Below are positions 11,118-22,782 of a DNA stretch of 64,000 bases, piece by piece. Position numbers and translations under genes: made by a program. Numbering within the stretch: position 1 is the stretch's first letter; the number at the start of each line of letters is the position of its first letter. Location of the stretch: the NCBI GenBank assembly GCA_001600095.1, contig BCIX01000002.1:992001-1056000 (forward strand), in the 5' to 3' direction. The notes beneath the pieces were generated by a model. That model saw only the letters and a list, made by a program, of their open reading frames with translations. It was not told the origin of the DNA and ran no database searches. This DNA is from Bullera alba (Eukaryota; Basidiomycota; Tremellomycetes; Tremellales; Bulleraceae).

Positions 11118-14100
11118 TCATCTTCTCTCCTTGACGAAGAACTCGAGAACGAGGTAGCTAGCAACGATGAACACTCCGAATACGATCGCCAGCAGCGATG
11201 TGTCTGGCCACCAGAACGCCTGTGCGTGGAACCCAAAGGACGACAGAACTGGATATGGTCAGCTCAACAGGACATCGATCAGGTCACGACAAGCGGGACT
11301 CACTGGTTGCGCTGGGGACTTGGATATCGAGACCAAACTAAAAGACGAGATCAGCTCACACCCTCAGCCCTGGCTCGTCGACTCACCTTTCTCTCGATGA
11401 GCTGGAGGTATCGCAGTTCGTTGACGAGGAGGGCTTCGTAAGCCGCATGGAAGAAGGAGAGCGTTTGCATCCACTTGAGGCCATGCGGTACCCGGTCGTA
11501 GTTCATCAGTAGTCCAGCAAACAACAGGCTGATCACGAGGATCAGCACTGACATGATCTCGCAACGAGATGCTCACTTGTAAAGCATGACCAAGCTGCCG
11601 AGCAGATTGGCGACACCGCCGTCGGAAATGGCAACACTGAGGAAAAGGACAATGCTGCTCGAGGTCAAGTTGAACAATACCAAGATCATGATAAACTTCC
11701 AGAACGAGGAGACTTCGGCATTGAGGCCGGCTAGACCATACACGATCGAGCCGAGGATGAACGGTGGGATCACTCGAAGCGGGATTATGTCAAATAGCAC
11801 CTATCGGCTCGTCAGCTTCCACAAAGCAAGGGTCGGCTGTCAATTCACCTTTGAGAGGAAGTAGGTGGCTGGGGCATAATAGCCATTTGCACGTTCGCGC
11901 ATGAAGAGCATACGCTCGTTGGCGAAGATGCCCAGAGACGACAGAGTCGAGAAGCCGAACAGACTCAGGATGAAGAGGAACAGACCTAGTCGGTTTCTAG
12001 ACAAAGTCAGTAGAGGCTCAACAACGCTCAGACAGCACCTACTGGAAACCGGGGATATCATTGGTGACTTTGTAGAAGAACAGACCGCAGAGGAGGGCGA
12101 CGACGATGGCCATGATGTAATGCGTGGCCATCAGGAGAGGGTTTCTAGCGAGGGGAAATCAGTGACCACTCTTACCTTAATCTAGGCAAATGCTCACCTG
12201 TACAGATTCTTGAATGCTCGCTGAGAAAGCAGAGTGAACTGCGTCCAGTACGACGCCTTCTTGTATCCCCTCAGCAGCTCCGTCTCCTGCGTGATATCTC
12301 TAGTCACGTCGAAGCCATCAGCGCCGCCGGGAGTCTGACCACTCTGTATCCTGTTGATTTCGGCTTCAACAATCTTGGCACCATCACTGGCTCTGCACGC
12401 CAAGACGAGATTGGCCAGCTTCTCTGGTATCCTCTGGTCATCCGGTGTCGATGTACCGGTATGATCGGCCCCATTGGTCGAAAAGGCACCGAGCAGTTGA
12501 TGCGCCTTTTTCTTGATCCCATCGACGACGCCTTCGGGCTGTGGTCTACGAGGACCTTGTCTGGCGGTGGAAGTGGAGTCGTCATCGTCATCGGATGTGT
12601 CGTCCGCGTGAAGTGAGTGACGACTCCCACCGTTTGGCTGGACAGGCGCAATATGGCCATTAGTCTTGGTTCGGTTGGAAGTCCTATGATCTCCGGAAGC
12701 TTCGACCGTGACGTCGATGAGGTAGTCGGCAATATTGTACCCCTGTGGGCAAGAGTAGCCTGCCTTCTCGAAATGTCTCTGCGCTTGGCTCGTTTCACCA
12801 GAGTACACCAATTGACCCTTGCCGAGCAGGATAAGCCGGTCGAACAGAGCGACAATGTTGGACTGCGGTTGGTGAATAGTGAAGATCACCGTTCGATTGT
12901 ACTGCTTTGCCAAAGTCTTGAGCGATTCAATGACATTGTACGCGTTGTACGAGTCGAGTCCTGTCAAACGTTAGTGAAGAGTTCCTCATAACGAACACGT
13001 ACCCGAAGTCGGCTCATCCAAGAACAGGATTGAAGGGCCGGTGACCAACTCGCAAGCAATGCTGACTCTCCGTTTCTCACCACCGGATATACTTCGCTTT
13101 CCGCTTTCTCCAATCCTGCTATCCTTGATCCCCAAAATGCCCAGTTCGTTCATTGTCTCCAGCGTTCTGAACACCTTTGCCTGTCGTGACATGTCCCTGG
13201 GAAGTCGCAAGAGGGCGCTGTAGAGGACTGCTTCGTAGACTGTCAGAGTGCTGAGGAGCGTGTCTTCCTGATCGACGTATCCTACGACTCGTCGGAAAGT
13301 CGCTTCATCCGGTATATCCCTGCTGTTGACGTACATGTCGCCGGAAACCACTCCGGTCTTGGCCTTTCTCGCCAGGATATCTAGCAATGTCGACTTTCCA
13401 GCTCCAGAGGCGCCCATGATAGCGAGCAACTCTCCAGGACGGACCGTGCCGGAGATGTGGGACAGGACCTGCTTTTTATTGGGCAAAGTGTACGATAGGT
13501 TCGAGAAGTGAAGTGTCGCAGGGACGTGATCGGTCATAAGCTTGGAAGCCTCGTCTTCGGGCAGTTTGATACCGCTAAAGCCATCAGGGTGTCGATGTGT
13601 ACGTCCGAGGTACCATAATGCTGATCGACTATCAGCTTTGCACGATTTCAAGAGTATTGTACACACCTAAACAGGCAAGGATGACGATACCAGCGGCGAC
13701 AGCGGCACTCAGGGCAACAAGGGCGCTGTTGTCCTTCCGCTCCGGTCTCTGATAACCGGGAACCTGGGTGTAATGCAAGCATTCACCAGAATCACAGTCC
13801 AAAGTAATCGACTTGTCGCCAAAGATGTCGTTGATGAGCTGATTCATAGCTGGTTCTTGAAACGAACAACCTTTGCCAGAGTGACATTCGAAGGAACCTG
13901 GACCCTTAACCTCTTCGGTGAGGAAATCGTCAATGTCTAGGGGAGTCAGTATTCCGACGTATTCGGTTACTGGATCGATCACTCACTGACTGAACCATCT
14001 TGCCCACAGAGGAAGCGACCTGGAATACAAGAACACTCGATCTTCTCACATCGGTAGTTTGTTGAATTCGAGTCTGAAGAATGGATCAGACCGCTTCAAA

Positions 14101-15228
14101 CGCAATCGGACTTACCAAAGCTATCTTTGCTCTGCCAGCTGCATTGATCCAGGTTGCAATAGAAGCTTTCAATTCTGTCAACCCAGAATTGAAACATACA
14201 AGTGCCCATTTCCTGCCCATCAGCGAGACTGGACATTCCGCCGAGAGCTTTAGGATCGGTCCCCATACCCCGCGATGAGGGGTGTGTGAAGTTGGACGCA
14301 GGTCCGTTAGCTGAGCAGGTGAACGTCACTTGAGGAGGTTTGTTGTCGGGAATGGTATCTATGATCTTCCGGTCTAGCTCATGCCAGATCAGCGCTGTCA
14401 ATCACCTCCTGGTCTCGAGACTCACTGGTTACATCGCACATCTGGAAGTTCTGCTCGATGGCCAGACCTCCGCTGTAGCAGACCATGTCGTCAATCTCTT
14501 CGTTGTCACCGTCTGGAGGCGGTATCCTTCCGTTGTTATCATCGTCGGGAGGTGTACGGAGCTTGAAGCCGGAGCAGGCTTTGTCATTCTTGCAAACTGA
14601 GTGGAATTAGAGAACGACTTCAAGTCATTTGCCAGACAGCGTACCGTTGCAATTGATCCCACCCCATCCCTCTTTGCAATCACACAGCTCTCCGTCCGGA
14701 CGGGGATATCTCGAGTCGCCATCTGATAATGCGCCGCAGACTGGAATAGGGTCAGCGATACGATTTGAAGCAGACCACAAGCGATCCCTTACGCGGCGTA
14801 GTGCAGTCTTCCCCTCCAAACCCTGCTGGACATCTACATTGTCCATCAAACTCGTTACATACTCCACCGTTGCCGCAGTTGAAAGCCGGTAGCAGGCAGT
14901 TGAAGCATGGTGGGCACTCGTCGGGCTTTCCTGGACCTGGCCGCCGACGAGGTGGCATCTGCGCAGCGATCAGCACTGTTACAGCGAATTACAGTACAGA
15001 TATCCGAGCCGGATCTCAGAGGATCTTTCTGAGTACATCACTCACCAGACTCGAGTTGTAATTATGTTGTCCGATCGACGTAACTCCCTGACCTCTCAGT
15101 TCGAGCAGTTCACTCGATCGAGTGTTCCTCTGCGCCACTTGCCCATAGCCTACGCGTTCCCCCAAGGCGGCCGAGGAAGAGAGAGACGCTAGACCGAGGA
15201 GCGCCCAAGCCTGTGTTCTCCAGCGCAT
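11118..15228 (-). CDS. ADP1: ADP1-type ABC transporter with EGF-like region
   Basis: ABCG-type transporter of the fungal ADP1 family, of unknown substrate. The ATG at 15228 opens a signal peptide ([20 protein letters not shown]), then Cys-rich EGF-like modules, e.g. [20 protein letters not shown] and [16 protein letters not shown]. An extracellular region follows, then a transmembrane segment near 13680-13740 ([19 protein letters not shown]). The nucleotide-binding domain shows Walker [10 protein letters not shown] (about 13390-13420), signature [10 protein letters not shown] (about 13055-13100) and Walker [11 protein letters not shown] followed, across an intron, by LDS. After it are [16 protein letters not shown], an acidic Ser-rich linker and a C-terminal ABC2 membrane domain ending [14 protein letters not shown]. 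All catalytic motifs are intact. There are about nine introns; the exact exon ends in the EGF part are approximate. Confidence 0.9.
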
Positions 15229-16568
15229 GATGTATGGCCACTGTTCGGGAGCGATCGGTATCTAGAGGCCTGGAGGATCGAATGGCACAGCGAGCAGCGC
15301 TGAGCTTCGCCGTGTCTCGTCCTCGAGCGGAGACTGAAATCTGAACAGGCCGGTTTGCCACCGCTACCCTTTGGACGCGGATCTTGCTACACCGACGATG
15401 CTGTACTGCTGCGTTATGACAAGAGATGATGGTCAGTTCAGGCTGGACGGTGGACGGTGGCCAACGTTGGACGAGACCTAACGAGACATGACTGACGTGA
15501 GAGCGGATGTCGCCGGTGATCCGCTTGAATAGCCGAATCGGGTGGTCCGGAAACAAATTCATCACGATTGACTCCGTTGAGTTTGACCAGGTGTCGGAAA
15601 ACGACTCATGTCAAGTGGTGAACACAACCAAACAACAACACGGTTACACGACGACGACTGTCACGGCCTGGTGACAACACCATCATTGATTTCGCACATC
15701 AACATCACACGCTACAGAGTTTGGGGTCCCGTACGAGTTCGGTGGACCCAGTGCGACCCTCTGCAACACTTGCGCAACCTCGCAAAATCCTGCATCAGTT
15801 GACAGGTCCTTGGGTACTTGAACTTTTACTGTACATACAGTAAGTAGGTCCTTGCACACTGCGCAGTGATCTCCAGTGATCATTGATGGAAGTGACATCA
15901 CATTAATTCCACTTGTCGATCTTGGTTCCTGTGACGCCGTCTCTCTGAGTTTCAACCTCAGAGACCCGCAGAGCCAGGCAGAGCCTGGACAGGCCTGGAC
16001 ATGTCTGAATTCGCCGCATAGGAGACTCGGTGCTTTGATCGTGCCGCCGGTCTCGACTCTTGAACAGGTGGACGAGATCTCGCGATTACTCAGGGTTACT
16101 CCGACTTCACTTGTGCTGATTGCTGACATGACGTCTGTTTTGATGAGTTTCGTCATGCCTTTCCCTCTGATCAAGGCACCATGCCGCAATTGGCATGCGA
16201 TTCCAGCAAACCCCCTGTGTTTCATCTTCGCCGATCCCCCTTGGCGGGTGTTCTGCTGACAGCAGAGTCCATTCTAGCCAGATCTGGCAAGACTGGGCTT
16301 GGTTCAGTCAAGCTGATCGACTGATCCACAGGCGATGAACAAGGGAGGGGTGGAAGGTAGTCATGCAACCCCCTCCTTCCATGAGGGATTTCCACTTTTC
16401 TGGACGTCATCGCCAACGACTCGCTAACCTTCCGGATCGAGCAGTCAGTGGCGAGGAAGCTCTTTGGAATTTGCATGTATAAGTAGGGTTGGACGAGCGA
16501 TACAATTTTCATCCTTCCTTCCCTCCCAAATCCCCCAACGTACTCTCACTGCGAACCCTACCCAATAA
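15229..16568. other. Divergent promoter region ADP1 / RTA1-like
   Basis: The 1.3 kb interval separates the divergent ADP1 and RTA1-like genes. Open frames inside it start with GTG or TTG and lack protein motifs. A TATA-like TATAAG lies at 16478-16483 in the orientation of the RTA1-like gene. The rest shows only short duplications such as CAGAGCCAGGCAGAGCCTGG near 15970. Confidence 0.6.
16478..16483 (+). promoter_or_regulatory. TATA-like box of the RTA1-like gene
   Basis: TATAAG lies about 90 bp before the 5'-UTR intron and 165 bp before the start codon of the RTA1-like gene, followed by a pyrimidine-rich stretch that would suit a transcription start. Position and sequence fit; function is inferred. 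Confidence 0.45.
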
Positions 16569-16631
16569 GTGAGTCACTGCCAGCACCTGAAATTCAGACC
16601 ACAGTGATCTGACATCGCTTCCACTCTACAG
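16569..16631 (+). other. 5'-UTR intron of the RTA1-like gene
   Basis: GTGAGTC donor at 16569, CTGAC branch point near 16608 and a TACAG acceptor ending at 16631, 12 bp before the ATG. All three signals match the coding introns of this window, so a spliced leader is likely. Confidence 0.7.
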
Positions 16632-16643
16632 GCTTCAAGCAGC

Positions 16644-17600
16644 ATGGTCTACACCGGCTCCGTCCTCTCCAACCCTGGTTCGGACGAGTCGTACATCGTC
16701 TACTATAATTACATCCCCTCCCTCGCCTTCAATGTCATTGCGGCCGTCCTTTGGGGTCTACTCCTCCTAGCTCACACCTACTGGTTGACCCGATCGCGAA
16801 CTACTCGCATCATCCAGTCGCTGCTGGTCACCGGAGCCCTCCTCGAGCACATCGGCTACATCCTCCGATGCGTCTCCCACAAACACCCTTTCCGAGACAA
16901 CCTCTTCATCGCGCAGTATGTCCTCCTGATCATCACCCCTCACTTCTTCATCATGGCCTTCCACCTCGCCTTCTTCGATGGAGGCATCCTCAACGTCAGC
17001 CTGCGAGAAATCATCCCCGTCCTCGGTCCCAGAGGTTGGAAAGCATTCTTCGTCTCCTTCGCCGCCATCACCTTGATCCTCCAAACCATCGGATCGAGCA
17101 TGCTCGCCGTCGCGCATCGTAGACGAATCGAGGGTACCGAAAGCTCGTTCTCGGTCGGCAACTCGCGACGATTGCTCTCGGCCAGCTTCATACTCAAGGC
17201 CATCCACCTACTGCTCTTCCTTGCCGTGCTCACCTACGCTCTTCTCCGACTCCTCGCCAGGCCTAAAGTCCACGTCGACAGCACTGCAACCGGTACCGCC
17301 ACCACGGGCACCGTCCATCCAGTCACCCGATCTCGAGCCCGTGTCTTCACCTTCCTCGTCTGGTTGACCACCGGTATGATCTTCACTCGAACCCTGTACC
17401 GACTAGCCGAGACCGCCCAGGGATTCTACGAACATGCTTACAGCTCGGAAACCCTCTTCGGCATCTTCGAGTTCGCCACCGTCTGGACTGCTGTCGCTGT
17501 TTGGGCCATCCGACCTTTCTACCGATGGCTTCATGACATCAACGACACGGCCGCACCAGGTGTCATCGAGGCGAAGGATGCCAGGAGGGATTCCGTATAA
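16644..17600 (+). CDS. RTA1-like seven-helix membrane protein
   Basis: A single-exon coding region of 318 residues. RTA1/RSB1-family proteins are fungal integral membrane proteins linked to sphingoid-base release and resistance to sterol-biosynthesis inhibitors or amphiphiles. Seven hydrophobic segments are visible, starting with PSLAFNVIAAVLWGLLLLAH, then IQSLLVTGALLEHIGYILR, YVLLIITPHFFIMAFHLAFF, AFFVSFAAITLILQTIGSSM, ILKAIHLLLFLAVLTYALLR, FTFLVWLTTGMIFTRTLYR and FEFATVWTAVAVWAIRPFYR. The family landmarks R-T-L-Y-R and a polar residue pattern in helix 3 are present. The tail is short and charged. It has its own TATA-like box and a leader intron. The specific substrate or ligand is unknown. 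Confidence 0.88.
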   Translation: MVYTGSVLSNPGSDESYIVYYNYIPSLAFNVIAAVLWGLLLLAHTYWLTRSRTTRIIQSLLVTGALLEHIGYILRCVSHKHPFRDNLFIAQYVLLIITPHFFIMAFHLAFFDGGILNVSLREIIPVLGPRGWKAFFVSFAAITLILQTIGSSMLAVAHRRRIEGTESSFSVGNSRRLLSASFILKAIHLLLFLAVLTYALLRLLARPKVHVDSTATGTATTGTVHPVTRSRARVFTFLVWLTTGMIFTRTLYRLAETAQGFYEHAYSSETLFGIFEFATVWTAVAVWAIRPFYRWLHDINDTAAPGVIEAKDARRDSV

Positions 17601-17764
17601 TCTCCACTACTTAGAACTCGTTTCTGTTCATACATACACTTCGTATAATGTCTATACTCGACGATGAATACACGTAATCTGTCAAGATTCGAAGCAAACC
17701 AAAGCTACCAGGTGGTCGTAACATAATTGGAGCTGACACCATCTATACATCTATCGCTACAAAA

Positions 17765-18715
17765 TCAACGACCGCTATTCGCAGAGTCCTCGAGCACCCC
17801 CACACGCTTGTGCTTTAACCTCTCGTCGGGCTGGAGGTTGTCGATCATGTATTCCCCGAGGGTATCAAAGGTGATCTTTTGCGTTACCCAGTTGTACATG
17901 GTGTTCCCGGCGTACCCCAATCGGAAAGGAATGAGTCGGGCTATCGCACTAGGTGCTTGCCAGAGTGGAGGGGTGGTGAAACTCTCGACAAGCGGACCGG
18001 CGGGCTAACATCGGGTCAACTAGGATCTTGCGTTTCTTGTCCACGAGTGCTCACCTTGGTGCCGACCTTTTGTATCAATGCCGGACAGTTCATGCTCCAG
18101 TTGACATCCTTGCCGTGCTGTTCGAGAAAGGCAAGAGTATGTGCATACTCTGGGTAGAACGTCATAGGCATTCTAAGCATCTTCGTCAGCACTCAAGGCT
18201 CAAGCCGAGGACGAGGAGAAGCCACTTACAGGTCGCTGGCGTATGTACCTGGTATCTCTGGATGTTCGAGCACCGCAGCACCTGCCATCAACCACAGCTT
18301 GATATCCGCCCCCTTCTCCTTCTGAGCCTCCTTTACACCTCTGATGGCATTTTCTGCAATTTGCTCGTATCCACTTCGTCTACCCCTCATATCACCCATG
18401 GGGGCGGCCACCACGACGGCATCGACGATCTTGCCGTTGTTCTGGATTGCCGATCGAATGGACTCCGCTTCAAGGGCATTCCCCTGGACGACTTGGACAT
18501 TTTCGTCCTGCAAGTCTGCAGGCAGTTTGGATGGCGTACGTAGGTAGGCTATGGTTGGATAACCGCGTTTAATCGCAGCTCGGAGAGTAGCTGACCCGAT
18601 TTGGCCTAGAGTTGTCAAAGCGGGACGATACATGTTCAGCGATGTCTGGTCCGGCGAGGAAAGGTACTCAGTACTCACCATTGGCGCCGATGACAAGCAC
18701 GGTTGGTGAAGGCAT
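17765..18715 (-). CDS. NmrA-like NAD(P)-binding protein
   Basis: Atypical short-chain dehydrogenase of the NmrA/isoflavone-reductase type. The start is the ATG at 18715; exon 1 is 18679-18715 and is joined to the next exon to give MPSPTVLVIGANGQIGSATL, containing the Rossmann dinucleotide motif GANGQIG. It continues with YLRTPSKLPADLQDENVQVV and GNALEAESIRSAI, then VDAVVVAAPMGDMRG and IKLWLMAGAAVLEHPEIPGT. Later exons read MPMTFYPEYAHTLAFLEQ, VNWSMNCPALIQKVGTK and a C-terminus ending VLEDSANSGR. No Tyr-x3-Lys catalytic pair is obvious, as is usual for NmrA-type proteins, so it may be an oxidoreductase or a redox sensor. Convergent with the RTA1-like gene (164 bp between stops). Confidence 0.85.
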
Positions 18716-20566
18716 CTTGCTGATCTTCGCTTCGTTTCTGAGTGGGTCAGTGTGCTGGACATGAGTCGTTCAGTCCTTCCAAATATATCGTGTTCAAAGG
18801 GGACCTTGATGGTTACTTCGAAGCGCTCATGACGTCGTGGCCGCAGGGCGCGTCGAGCCCGAAGGCCAACAGGTTCGGCCTCGTCCGATCGACAGTTCAA
18901 ACGCGCGGACGATCGCTAGCCGTAATGGCCTTGTGGATCCGCACGTGCGAAGCTGCCATGACCGATGGATGGCACTACCGTGCTGATGCATGAAGCTCTG
19001 AAGGGCTGTCTTAGCCTCTGGAGAGGTCGAAGGGCTGTTAAGTAAGTTAGTTATTTCGTAGATTGATGATTGAAGCCATGTCGTACCCGGAAGGAGGAGG
19101 AAGAGGGAGGAAGGAGGAGGATGGGCCATCTCGGGCCGTGCCTGACAGCCCGTCGATCACGGATCACTGGAAAGTCACTAGTCACTAGTCACTCCTGTTT
19201 GCTCAACGCGTGGAGCCTCGTGGAGCTGAACTTGCTGATCAGACATGCTTGTGTTGGTGGCTCGGCTGAGAACGATTCGTGCTTGCGACCTCATCTGTAA
19301 ATACCTGCGACGTTGTTGATAGCCTTATCTCACATCACACGGTATCTATCTTCTGCGGATTAGCGTGAGCAAGGTCACATTGCATTGCGGATCCGATGGC
19401 GATTGGCAGCTTACGCGAGAGCCGGATGCCGAAGGGACCAAACAGGCATTGCAATTTCTTTCACCACTTATGAATTTGTCAATCGCAGCCCGGAGGTCCG
19501 TAGCTCGACTCGAAGCCTCTTGTAGCTTGATGTCCGGTCGGATGAGAGCTCGAATGAATGTCAACATGACACCTTCAAGAGAGCGCCGCGAGCGGGAACC
19601 GATCCGAGAGGATATACGGCATGAGGATGAAGAGAAGGTCATTCCCCCGGAGCAGTTAGTACGCATCCAGTACGAGAAATCAGGAAACTGCTCTGACCAT
19701 AGAGCAGAGACCTGGCTCAAATCTCAGAGCTGCACTCATTCCCGGCTCGTCGGAAGCTCTCTGCGGGCCACCTGTAATAGGCATACTGCGTTTGAAGGTG
19801 CCACCGTGTCAGTTCCCAGTGAAAGTGAGTGAAACGGCAGACAGGTCAGTCGCTGCCGGCTGAACCACCTGGGCCAGGTGGACGGCTGCCGGATTCTAGC
19901 CTGTTACACCAGGATGTCTGCATGGCTCACACGACTCAGGCTGGACCGCCATCTCACCTCTCGGTTATCGTAGACGCCGTAGTCGATCGTCGATAGTTGC
20001 CTTGTTGGGCATGGCAGCGTGCTACACTCTGGTTAGTGTTAGGACCATTGACCACGACCGTTACAGCATGCCGGGGCCAGAGAGGACGGCAGCGGTTCGT
20101 GTATACAAAGTTACCGGAACAGCCTTCCCCTCGGGGCTCCCCCTGGTCCAGACTCAGACATGGGGGCAGAGGGCGCAGATGAGCAGATCAGAGATCGGGA
20201 TCACGTAAACGTGGGCGTACCCGCTCACTCTATTTGGTCCCGTTAACGCGAGATTGCTGCGGAATAGAGGCGGATAACGGTTCACTTTGAGCCCGGTCGG
20301 GGCCTAACCTATCTGTTTCTGGGCTAGACCAGAGGGCGTGAACCAACAGGAACCAACATGGGCCCAATTGGCCGAAGTAGCCGCTCGTCGCAGATCTAGA
20401 GCAACCCCAGCCGGGGAGGCAGAAACAGCTGGCATGGTGCCTCGCAGTATATAGTCGAGGCAATCTCGCCCGGTCCCTCTTCTTCTTTTCATCCAACCCC
20501 CCGAGCTCAAAGACAACTTCACACACACAAACCTCACCTCACCTCAAACCCACACTCACCGCCAAA
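18716..20566. other. Divergent intergenic region NmrA / CFEM (1.85 kb)
   Basis: No gene is firmly supported. Two coding-like snippets occur on the minus strand: a 100-codon ATG frame at 18827-19129 and a short stretch reading RFEVTIKVPFEHDIF near 18790-18835; neither is resolved. The CFEM promoter occupies the right end. Confidence 0.5.
20447..20454 (+). promoter_or_regulatory. TATA box of the CFEM gene
   Basis: GTATATAG lies about 115 bp before the CFEM start codon and is followed by a C/T-rich leader (CCTCTTCTTCTTTTC and CA-rich runs). This layout is typical of strongly expressed fungal genes. Function is inferred from position. Confidence 0.6.
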
Positions 20567-21340
20567 ATGAAGTTCACCTCCACCCTCGTCGCCGTGTCCG
20601 CCTTGACCTTCTCGGCCCTGGCCTCTGCTCAGACGTGAGTGGGCAGATATACCGCCGGAGGTCTTATCACTGACTGTTCCTCTAGTATCCCAGCCTGTGT
20701 CCTCACCTGCTCCACTTCCGCTGCCACCGCTGCCGGCTGTTCAGGAATGTAAGTGCTGATCCTCGTAGATGAGTACTCGTTGCTCACTCTTTTCCAGCAC
20801 CGACGCCGCCTGTATCTGCAACTCTGCCACCTTCCTCACCTCGGCCACTCAGTGCATCCAATCGTGAGTTTATGAGCACGCGACCGTAACGCATGCTCAC
20901 CATTGTCACTATACAGTTCCTGCACTGCTGAGGAGGCCCAGGCCGCTGTTGCCCTCCAGAGCGCCCTCTGTGCCGGTCAACCGGGTCCATCCGGCGGCTT
21001 CTCCACCTCTATCGCCGCTACTGGCTCTGGCTCTGCCGCTGCCGAGTCTGCCTCCGCCACCGCCTCTTCTGCTGCCAGCGCGGCCTCTTCTGCCGTCGCC
21101 TCTGTCGCCTCGTCGGCCTCTGCTGCCGTCTCTAGCGTCGCTGGTGCCGCCTCGTCCGCTGTGGCCTCTGCCTCTGCTGCTGCTTCCAGCGCTCGATCCT
21201 CCGCCGTCTCTGCGGCCTCGTCTGCTGCTGCCTCTCCCACCGGTGCCGCCAACAAGAAGTTCGAGATGGGCTTCAAGTCCGTCACTGGTGTCGCCGTCGG
21301 CGCCGTTGGTGTTGTTGCCGGTGGCTTCTTGCTCCTATAA
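20567..21340 (+). CDS. CFEM-domain, probably GPI-anchored surface protein
   Basis: Secreted cell-wall or membrane protein of 206 residues from exons 20567-20634, 20686-20748, 20798-20863 and 20917-21340. Residues 1-21 form a signal peptide (MKFTSTLVAVSALTFSALASA). The next ~70 residues contain eight cysteines in CFEM order (IPACVLTC, AAGC, AACIC, TQC, SSC, ALC), and the aspartate before the fourth cysteine (TDAAC) corresponds to the haem-iron ligand of CFEM haemophores. A Ser/Ala-rich stalk of about 90 residues follows, then KKFEMGF and a hydrophobic C-terminus ending GGFLLL, as expected for GPI addition. CFEM proteins take part in haem uptake, adhesion or signalling; which applies here is unknown. 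All introns fall inside the CFEM part. Confidence 0.9.
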
Positions 21341-21553
21341 GCAAAGGACTTTGAGGGCCCGCCTCTCAGGCTCGTCCCGTCCACACTCGTTTTCGCTCCC
21401 AGTTCATTTGGGTTCATTGGCCTTTAGTAGCTTGTCAGAAGATTGTACCTCGTATCTGTAGCCAAATGCACGAGATACATGATACAACTGTGGAGACGAC
21501 ATTATAGTACGAGTAGTCTACAAATGATCCGAGACGACCACTTCCTCCCAGGC

Positions 21554-22177
21554 TTATACGCGCAGCGACGTCCACTTTTCTGATAGAGGCGATTCGACGG
21601 TGTGAAGCTGAACGGATCGTGGGATCCTCAGCGCCTGGACCAGTTCCACTACGAGAAACACGTCCCATCCGATCCAAACGGCTATGAGGCCCACCGGTCT
21701 GCACGATATCAGCCCGACGTCGAGCAATGCCGACTAGCACTCACCCTTTGGAACGAGACCGAGGATTGGAGAGGACCAGTACCATGGTCGTAGCGGTGAA
21801 GATGAGGGAGAGAAGGAGGATTATGCCTATAAACTTGATATCCTGCCGTATGAATCCAAAGAGTGTGCTATCCAGCGCGTTCATCTCGGAGCGAGCATCT
21901 ACATAGGCTCATCGTCAGCGACGGCGCCTCTTGTCGTCACTGCCATATGTCAAAGTGGATGGTGCTCACCGAGTAGTGGCGCAGACTCGAGATCCAATCC
22001 CAGCTTCATAGGTCTTCCCTTCTTTCGCCTATCGCCAATACTCGAGGGCCGAACGATGGGATTTTCAGGATCACCGCCGGGTCGATCTCCTGCTGCGATG
22101 TCGATGGGTGCTAGAAGTGGTCTCGTGGTAACGACTGACGACGAAGGCGCGATCGTGCTCATTGGCGAGGGGTACAT
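21554..22177 (-). CDS. Small two-helix membrane protein, unknown
   Basis: A 168-residue protein from exons 21970-22177, 21745-21898 and 21554-21698; the exon lengths sum to whole codons and every junction has GTGAG donors. I do not recognise the family. The N-terminal 70 residues are polar and basic (IGDRRKKGRPMKLGLDLESAPLL), resembling a cytosolic tail with an acidic/dileucine-like sorting signal. Two hydrophobic segments follow: IKFIGIILLLSLIFTATTMV and VGLIAVWIGWDVFLVVELVQ. The C-terminus is short. It is convergent with the CFEM gene (213 bp between stops). Two in-frame ATGs occur (22177 and 22162); I chose the first. Confidence 0.7.
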
Positions 22178-22782
22178 GATGAGCGCGGCAGGTCTACTTC
22201 GCGCTGTGAGTCTGAGCGGGATCTGTGCTGGTCTGTGAAGTTGGAGACGTGAAGTCGTGATGAGGAGATGAGCAGCTTCGTAAACTACTTCACTTCCTTG
22301 TACTTCACTTGCATCTGGTCACTCCCGAAGATCGCCCAGCCAGTGTCAACATGCCCCGCATCGATGAACGTCAATAGATTGGCAGTCTGGACTGGCCAAA
22401 CAGGGCCAAACCACGCTACACTCAGAGGGCGCTAGGCGAGCTTGTCTCATTACAGTATCTCAATCTTGGTCCCTGTTCAGCTCCCTGCGGTCGCCCATCG
22501 GAGGGGCCTGGAGGGGCGGTAACGGTAGAGGATGGAGGGGGAAGGGGAGCCAGAGGACGAGAGTCGCAAAGGGTTCGACTGAATCTTGAAAACGCCTCTT
22601 CAAAGTCAAAACTGCTTCCCGGACCAAATTACCAAAGCCGACCAGCCTAACCCCTGAGCACGCCGGGATTACAATGTCCTCGTTCATTCAGCACTCTTCA
22701 CTCAGCTCTATTCACAAGTATGTGTACAAACATTTATGATGCCCAAGGGCAAGGACAACCAGCTCAACTGCACGTTGGGAAC
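22178..22782. other. Intergenic region upstream of the two-helix protein
   Basis: It holds the promoter of the small membrane protein and the 3' region of LAA1. Purine-rich runs occur near 22495-22560. No coding region was seen. Confidence 0.55.

Noticed and set aside
15876..16259. 127-codon plus-strand frame between ADP1 and the RTA1-like gene
   Set aside because: Starts with GTG, no motif, composition like the surrounding intergenic DNA.
19346..19832. Opposing open frames of 155 and 124 codons between NmrA and CFEM
   Set aside because: They begin with GTG and TTG, overlap each other and show no motif or intron signal.
20977..21461. Long frames overlapping the CFEM stalk on both strands
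   Set aside because: They are produced by the repetitive Ser/Ala codons of the stalk; the CFEM frame has signal peptide, cysteines and splice sites.
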